Position numbers and translations under genes: made by a program. DNA of 9,996 bases, taken from positions 1 through 9,996 of the forward strand of contig JAHEKD010000045.1 of assembly GCA_024638545.1 (NCBI GenBank), in the 5' to 3' direction. The DNA is from Gammaproteobacteria bacterium (GTDB taxonomy: Bacteria; Pseudomonadota; Gammaproteobacteria; Arenicellales; JAHEKD01). The notes beneath the pieces are model-generated. The model saw nothing but the letters and a program-made list of their open reading frames with translations. It was not told the DNA's origin and made no database searches. Positions 7,024 through 9,996 of the stretch are shown here, piece after piece (within the stretch, counting starts at the first letter, position 1; every line of letters begins with the position of its first letter).

Positions 7024-7064
7024 CAGCATAGTCACGTATACAGCATAATCGAGAATACAGCGTT
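7024..7064. repeat. Three direct repeats with exact 17-base period (CAGC core)
   Basis: CAGCATA starts at 7024 and 7041, and CAGCGTT starts at 7058, each exactly 17 bases from the last. The second and third share ATACAGC; the first two share 12 of 17 positions. A further CAGCATA lies at 6959-6965, out of phase. Iteron-like phasing suggests a regulator-binding array upstream of the lipoprotein genes. Confidence 0.4.
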
Positions 7065-7129
7065 GGGGAAGTATTATTGGTGATGACGGTAGCACGGCGG
7101 CGTTAATCAAAAACTACCGGCAGCAATAA

Positions 7130-7169
7130 CCGATAGCCGCACTTTTATTAATTCAATTTAGCCTATCGG
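7130..7169. repeat. Inverted repeat CCGATAG-N26-CTATCGG
   Basis: CCGATAG (7130-7136) and CTATCGG (7163-7169) are perfect inverted copies around a 26-base AT-rich loop. The right arm ends 12 bases before the TATAAT at 7182. It could be a paired operator or an mRNA hairpin; loop length makes a terminator unlikely. Confidence 0.4.
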
Positions 7170-7177
7170 CAGTTGTT

Positions 7178-7189
7178 TTATTATAATAA
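7178..7189 (+). promoter_or_regulatory. Candidate -10 region of the lipoprotein cluster in a 12-bp palindrome
   Basis: TTATTATAATAA is a perfect palindrome and contains a consensus TATAAT (7182-7187). No consensus -35 occurs 16-18 bases upstream (TTAGCC at 7158-7163 is poor), so an activator or alternative sigma may be needed. The leader to the lipoprotein ATG would be about 155 bases. Confidence 0.4.
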
Positions 7190-7206
7190 CAGCAAAAAAA
7201 CTAGAC

Positions 7207-7254
7207 ACCAGGCCAAAACCTGTCGCTGTATTTGTTCATGCAGGTTGTGTTGGT
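7207..7254 (+). other. Possible leader-RNA stem-loop
   Basis: AACCTG (7217-7222) pairs with CAGGTT (7241-7246) around an 18-base loop, and ACCA (7207-7210) with TGGT (7251-7254) outside an internal loop. It lies between the putative -10 and the first lipoprotein gene. No T-run follows, so it is not a terminator, and no known riboswitch is recognised. Confidence 0.25.
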
Positions 7255-7306
7255 AAGGCATGGGATTTCAGATAAAAAAACAAATAGACCAAAGGGTGGT
7301 AATGTA

Positions 7307-7357
7307 ATGAGTATTGATTGTTATTTTGGCAGTCAGCAAGGATCAGACCATGATTAA
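7307..7357 (+). CDS. Sixteen-residue leader ORF (MSIDCYFGSQQGSDHD) overlapping lipoprotein A start
   Basis: ATG at 7307 follows GGTGG (7295-7299) with a seven-base gap. The frame runs 16 codons and ends with TAA at 7355-7357, three bases past the lipoprotein A ATG (7350-7352). An ATG-TAA minimal frame at 7302-7307 overlaps its start. Because lipoprotein A has its own ribosome binding site, the leader may be regulatory or incidental. Confidence 0.3.
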   Translation: MSIDCYFGSQQGSDHD

Positions 7358-7823
7358 TCGAAGCATCATCGTCACTGCGGGCCTTATATTGCTTGTAGGT
7401 TGCAGCTCCTTGCCTGTGAAAAAACCTGTTGCTGAAGATTTTATTGTTGAGCAGGATATCACGTCTGTGTGGGCCAGACTCAATTCATCGATTACCCACG
7501 ATTATTTTGTCTGGTATCAAGGTGGTACAGAGCAACTGGCGCCAGAGGAACAGAAAAAGCTGTTGAGATGGATCGAGACCGCACAACCTGCCATGATTTG
7601 CCTGCGAGGTACGGGTGGTGCTGAAAAGTTCAGGACACTTGCTGAAAACAGGGCGCTTGGCGTCATCCGCTATCTACAGGCGCAGCGAGTTGGTATTGAT
7701 ATGGTCATGCTTGATTATGATCCCGTGATTCGTGGTGGCAGGGTGCTTATCAATGATATTCCGCCTCAACTGGCTAGAGAAATTAGGTTAACTGCTCCTA
7801 TGCTTGTAATAAAATCCGACTGA
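7350..7823 (+). CDS. Outer-membrane lipoprotein A, OmpA/CpaD-like C-terminal region
   Basis: The start ATG at 7350 is chosen over an upstream TTG (7314) because AAGGA (7338-7342) lies seven bases before it and it gives a clean lipoprotein signal: MINRSIIVTAGLILLVGC with lipobox LVGC and Cys18. Ser at +2 predicts outer-membrane sorting. The mature 140 residues contain YFVWYQGGTEQLAPEEQKKLLRWIE, then MICLRGTGGA (82-91) and LAENRALGVIRYLQAQRVGIDMVMLDYD (97-124), and GGRVLI. This strand-helix-strand-helix order and 'RAxxVxxYL' motif recall OmpA C-terminal and CpaD-type pilus lipoproteins, but the peptidoglycan-binding Asp expected after the first strand is replaced in RGTGG. It is a paralogue of the protein at 9448-9930 (57 identities over 129 ungapped residues by eye). 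Its stop overlaps the next gene as TGATG. I do not recognise a named family. Confidence 0.85.
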   Translation: MINRSIIVTAGLILLVGCSSLPVKKPVAEDFIVEQDITSVWARLNSSITHDYFVWYQGGTEQLAPEEQKKLLRWIETAQPAMICLRGTGGAEKFRTLAENRALGVIRYLQAQRVGIDMVMLDYDPVIRGGRVLINDIPPQLAREIRLTAPMLVIKSD

Positions 7824-8242
7824 TGAAACAAAAGCTTATCAGTGTCTTAATTATTGTCGTTCTGTTAAGTGCTTGCGCTACCGTTAACAAGTACATACGC
7901 AAAGTCACGTATAAACCAAATTTGCTGATCGGCTATCAAACCGTTTCACTTCGCCCGGATATAGACCCGATGGTCGAACTCTTGTTCGACACAAACAGTG
8001 CGTATATTGGTGAAGAGGCGTTCAAATTTATTGGTGCATCTTTAAAAGATAACAGTTACTATGTGGTCGAAGCCACAGCGGGTGGTTTCTCAAGTCAAAG
8101 CCAGGCCATCGCTCAAAAACGCATTAATTCCATGATTAAGGTGCTTGAGTCTTACGGCGTGGAGAGCAGCAATATCTATGTTGCTGATTACACGGCCAGC
8201 AAACCGGGACGCCTGGGTTTTATCTACAGTGTCTCTTATTAA
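7823..8242 (+). CDS. Lipoprotein B, small OmpA/CpaD-like domain
   Basis: This 139-residue protein starts inside the previous stop (TGATG, one-base overlap) and has no ribosome binding site, so coupled translation is likely. MKQKLISVLIIVVLLSAC is a lipoprotein signal with lipobox LSAC and Cys18; Ala at +2 predicts outer-membrane sorting. The mature part has a basic patch NKYIRKVTYK (22-31), then MVELLFDTNSAYIGEEAFKFIGASLKD, YYVVEATAGG (79-88), AIAQKRINSMIKVLESYGVESSNIYVADY (95-123) and LGFIYSVSY. The order of strands and helices parallels lipoprotein A and the OmpA-like fold ('FDTNSAYI' resembles the F-x-x-x-S/K-x-x-I/L start of such domains), although overall identity is low. It is probably a partner of the neighbouring envelope proteins. 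No recognised family name; real gene on signal peptide and operon context. Confidence 0.82.
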   Translation: MKQKLISVLIIVVLLSACATVNKYIRKVTYKPNLLIGYQTVSLRPDIDPMVELLFDTNSAYIGEEAFKFIGASLKDNSYYVVEATAGGFSSQSQAIAQKRINSMIKVLESYGVESSNIYVADYTASKPGRLGFIYSVSY

Positions 8243-8473
8243 CAATCACAGGTATGCGGCACAGCTCCTGTGCAGTGGCTAAAAATTCTTGGACAATTCC
8301 TTGATGGCTTTTTTGTTGATGAAGTTAACTTGATACTTGTCCGAACCAGCGATTAATCTGGTGTGTAGTGACATCGCACGGTAAAAAGTTTGTTTTTTTT
8401 ATCGGCTGCTGATCTATTCGAATTAGTTTTCCTTATAATCGATTGCCTGATGTGTATACAAGATGAGTAACTA
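8243..8473. other. Gap between lipoprotein B and the TcpQ-like gene, with hairpin and T-run
   Basis: This 231-base stretch splits the cluster in two. GCACAG/CTGTGC forms a perfect six-pair hairpin with a three-base loop (8259-8273), too far from a T-run to be a standard terminator. GGACAA (8291-8296) and TTGTCC (8337-8342) are inverted, with a 10-bp palindrome AAGTTAACTT (8322-8331) between. An eight-T run lies at about 8392-8400. No coding sequence is evident. Confidence 0.5.
8434..8439 (+). promoter_or_regulatory. Candidate -10 (TATAAT) for the TcpQ-like gene
   Basis: A perfect TATAAT lies 34 bases before the ATG at 8474, in AT-rich DNA. The -35 position is weak (GATCTA at 8411-8416 with a 17-base spacer). 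It suggests the last two genes can be transcribed separately from lipoproteins A and B. Confidence 0.4.
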
Positions 8474-9451
8474 ATGAAGCATAGAAAATGTTACGCACTG
8501 GGAATTGCTTTGGGCATAATATTGCTGATGCCAATATCAGCCATGGCGCTTTCGATCGGTAATTTTATTGCTACCGGTCCAACTTCCGGGCAGGTTGAAA
8601 TTTCGGACATTAACGACGCTACTTATCTGGATGTCGTGGTTGAGCTCGACAGTAAACCGGTAAATTACGTGATTGAACAAATTAGCGATGATCAGGTTTT
8701 AATTAACGTCAATGATCGATCACTTGATAAACGCGAGAACCTGATTGAAGTTTCAGTGAGTAGTGATTTCGGTTCTAAAACACGTTCTTTCGTCTATTTC
8801 AATGACACCGCTACACCGGAAATTGTTAATCAGCAGCAGGCGAAAGATGCCTATACAGCGTCGCTCCTGCCGACACTGAAGCAGCTTTTCGTACCGGCAG
8901 CTGCAGAGGTTGACGATGATGACAGTGGTACAGAGTTTAAAGACGGTATCTTTCATATTAAAATTACCAAAGGCCAGACATCTGTGGGCACAGCTGTTGA
9001 GCACCTGGCCAGGGTAAATAATCTAAATGTTTTTATTTTACCGGGTGACCGGGCTGTCCATGATTCATTGCTGGTTGGTCCGGTGGGCGAATTTAAGGAT
9101 TTGTATTTGGCCAGTGATAAGCAGGTCAGACATGTTTTTATAGACCGCGCGCGCCAGATGGTTCGAATCGTGGGTAACGACAGCACAACACAGGCCACTG
9201 CCTTTGAAATAAATCAGCGCAATACTTTACCCGATAAAACAACGAACCTCGGGCAATTGCTCAAAGATACCGCAATTAAAGATGGCTACACCGCATTGAT
9301 TTACCCGGGAGATATCGAAGCACTTTTAGACACGCCCGTCAGCTGGGAAGGTGTCAGGGGTATCGATGATCTGGCAATACTGGTTGGCAAAAACGGTGGC
9401 AGGCTTGATATAGACAGAACAAACAGGCTTCTTCGTGCAAGGAAATTATGA
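8474..9451 (+). CDS. Secreted protein with FimV-like N-terminal part and two TcpQ/STN-like units
   Basis: A 325-residue exported protein. MKHRKCYALGIALGIILLMPISAMA is a Sec signal with probable cleavage after Ala25 (AMA). Residues 26-110 begin LSIGNF and run as a beta-rich domain resembling the FimV N-terminal region (a weak likeness). A low-complexity acidic linker DDDD is at 147-150. Then come two similar units at about 160-234 and 257-325; each has a helix, a PGD motif (190-192 and 278-280) and a final strand with IDR (FIDRARQMVRI, 223-232; DIDRTNRLLRA, 312-322). This is the layout of TcpQ/PilL-type domains and the STN domains of secretin systems. The function is thus probably periplasmic, near an outer-membrane secretin or type IV pilus. 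It overlaps the next gene by four bases (ATGA). The ribosome binding site is poor. Real gene; role inferred. Confidence 0.8.
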   Translation: MKHRKCYALGIALGIILLMPISAMALSIGNFIATGPTSGQVEISDINDATYLDVVVELDSKPVNYVIEQISDDQVLINVNDRSLDKRENLIEVSVSSDFGSKTRSFVYFNDTATPEIVNQQQAKDAYTASLLPTLKQLFVPAAAEVDDDDSGTEFKDGIFHIKITKGQTSVGTAVEHLARVNNLNVFILPGDRAVHDSLLVGPVGEFKDLYLASDKQVRHVFIDRARQMVRIVGNDSTTQATAFEINQRNTLPDKTTNLGQLLKDTAIKDGYTALIYPGDIEALLDTPVSWEGVRGIDDLAILVGKNGGRLDIDRTNRLLRARKL

Positions 9452-9930
9452 TGATCAGAACTTTAGCCATATATGCGATAGCGGCGGTATTATTGAGCAG
9501 TTGCAGTGTCATGCGTAAATTTGAAACCGAAAAGGTCCCGGATGATTTTATTATTGAACAGGATACAACCGATGTTGTCTTCGCATTGAATCAGCTTTTT
9601 GAGTATGATCATCAGGTTATATTTGAACACAAGCAGCATGTGCTTAACGAATCCGAGAAGGCAAGATTGCGTGACTGGCTGCAGGTCAGTCAGCCTTCGA
9701 TGATTGGAGTCCGAGGAACGGGCGGTGCACCAAGACACAGGGAACTGGGTTATAAACGGGCGACACAGATTATTAGCTATCTGCAATCACAAGACGCGGG
9801 AGTTGACGCTGTGCTGCAGGATTACGACGCATCATTGCTGGGTGGCCGGGCATTGTTGACGATTATTCCGGATGCACTTGCAGAAAAAATCAAGGTTAAA
9901 GCACCGATTCTGGTTATCACCTCAAACTAA
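9448..9930 (+). CDS. Outer-membrane lipoprotein A', paralogue of lipoprotein A
   Basis: The 160-residue protein starts at ATG 9448, four bases inside the preceding gene (ATGA), so translation is probably coupled; a second ATG follows directly at 9451. MMIRTLAIYAIAAVLLSSC is a lipoprotein signal with lipobox LSSC and Cys19; Ser at +2 predicts outer-membrane sorting. From Asp32 to the end it aligns without gaps to residues 29-157 of lipoprotein A, sharing DFI-EQD, MI-RGTGGA, Y-Q-Q-G-D-V-DYD, GGR and AP-LVI. The OmpA/CpaD-like core is at 56-137 (HQVIFEHKQHVLNESEKARLRDWL, MIGVRGTGG, LGYKRATQIISYLQSQDAG). Two paralogues flanking a TcpQ-like protein suggest a heteromeric outer-membrane assembly. 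No named family recognised; no pilus gene is visible after it inside the window. Confidence 0.85.
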   Translation: MMIRTLAIYAIAAVLLSSCSVMRKFETEKVPDDFIIEQDTTDVVFALNQLFEYDHQVIFEHKQHVLNESEKARLRDWLQVSQPSMIGVRGTGGAPRHRELGYKRATQIISYLQSQDAGVDAVLQDYDASLLGGRALLTIIPDALAEKIKVKAPILVITSN

Positions 9931-9996
9931 GCGCGTACATGGTAAACATGAACCCTCATAATTTGCCCAGGCTACAAGACTGCTAACTTTTCGATG

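Larger units (their letters stand above)
6869..7349. other. Intergenic regulatory region between glutaminase and the lipoprotein cluster
   Basis: This 481-base stretch has no gene apart from a short leader ORF at its right end. From left to right it contains the glutaminase ribosome binding site, three CAGC repeats at exactly 17-base spacing (7024-7064), a 7-bp inverted repeat (7130-7169), a TATAAT-containing palindrome (7178-7189), a possible leader-RNA stem (7207-7254) and the leader ORF (7307-7357). It is long for a bacterial intergenic region and looks regulatory. Confidence 0.6.

Noticed and set aside
7314..7349. TTG start adding 12 residues to lipoprotein A
   Set aside because: It would place MIVILAVSKDQT before a complete lipoprotein signal, while ATG 7350 has AAGGA at the right distance.
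8450..8474. Very short frames (six and three codons) before the TcpQ-like gene
   Set aside because: They are within chance expectation in AT-rich DNA and lack ribosome binding sites.
9939..9986. Fifteen-codon frame after lipoprotein A', and the ATG at the last three bases
   Set aside because: Too short to support; the final ATG may open the next gene but the window ends there.
1..9996. CRISPR array, tRNA, rRNA, insertion sequence or prophage
   Set aside because: No regular repeat-spacer pattern, cloverleaf, transposase or phage gene is visible on either strand.

Overview
The window looks like chromosomal DNA from a gammaproteobacterium, of moderate GC and densely coding. The strongest taxonomic hint is the Fur protein: its N-terminal region (AGLKTTLPRIKILEIL, then HVSAEDVYK, GLATVYRVL and RHNFEGG) closely resembles enterobacterial and other gammaproteobacterial Fur. 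The glutaminase keeps the length and substrate-binding positions of the E. coli enzyme. Genus and habitat cannot be read from the sequence. There are no rRNA, tRNA, CRISPR, insertion-sequence or phage signatures.

Positions 1-3131 (minus strand) form an iron/oxidative-stress operon: fur, then an FbpC-type ABC ATPase with no partner subunits in view, then thiol peroxidase (tpx), then a LtrA-family membrane protein that runs off the left edge. Upstream of fur there is a 7-1-7 palindromic Fur box overlapping a sigma70-like promoter with a 17-bp spacer, so the operon is probably repressed by its own first product.

Positions 3402-6868 hold ordinary metabolic and regulatory genes: an alpha/beta hydrolase-OsmC fusion (+), a small XRE regulator (-), an isochorismatase-family hydrolase (+) and a glutaminase (-). 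The region between the XRE gene and the isochorismatase gene is AT-rich and carries an inverted repeat that may be an operator. The isochorismatase start overlaps a nine-residue leader ORF that has the only good ribosome binding site there.

Positions 6869-9996 are the most interesting part. A 481-bp upstream region with repeats is followed by four plus-strand envelope genes: lipoprotein A, lipoprotein B, a secreted protein with FimV-like N-terminal and two TcpQ/STN-like C-terminal units, and lipoprotein A', a paralogue of A. All three lipoproteins end in a compact region resembling OmpA/CpaD-type domains. Gene pairs overlap by 1-4 bases (TGATG, ATGA). TcpQ-like and CpaD-like proteins accompany secretins in type IVb/Tad pili and related secretion systems, so this may be the leading edge of a pilus or secretion locus, or an undescribed outer-membrane complex. 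No secretin, ATPase or pilin lies inside the window, so that assignment is an inference.
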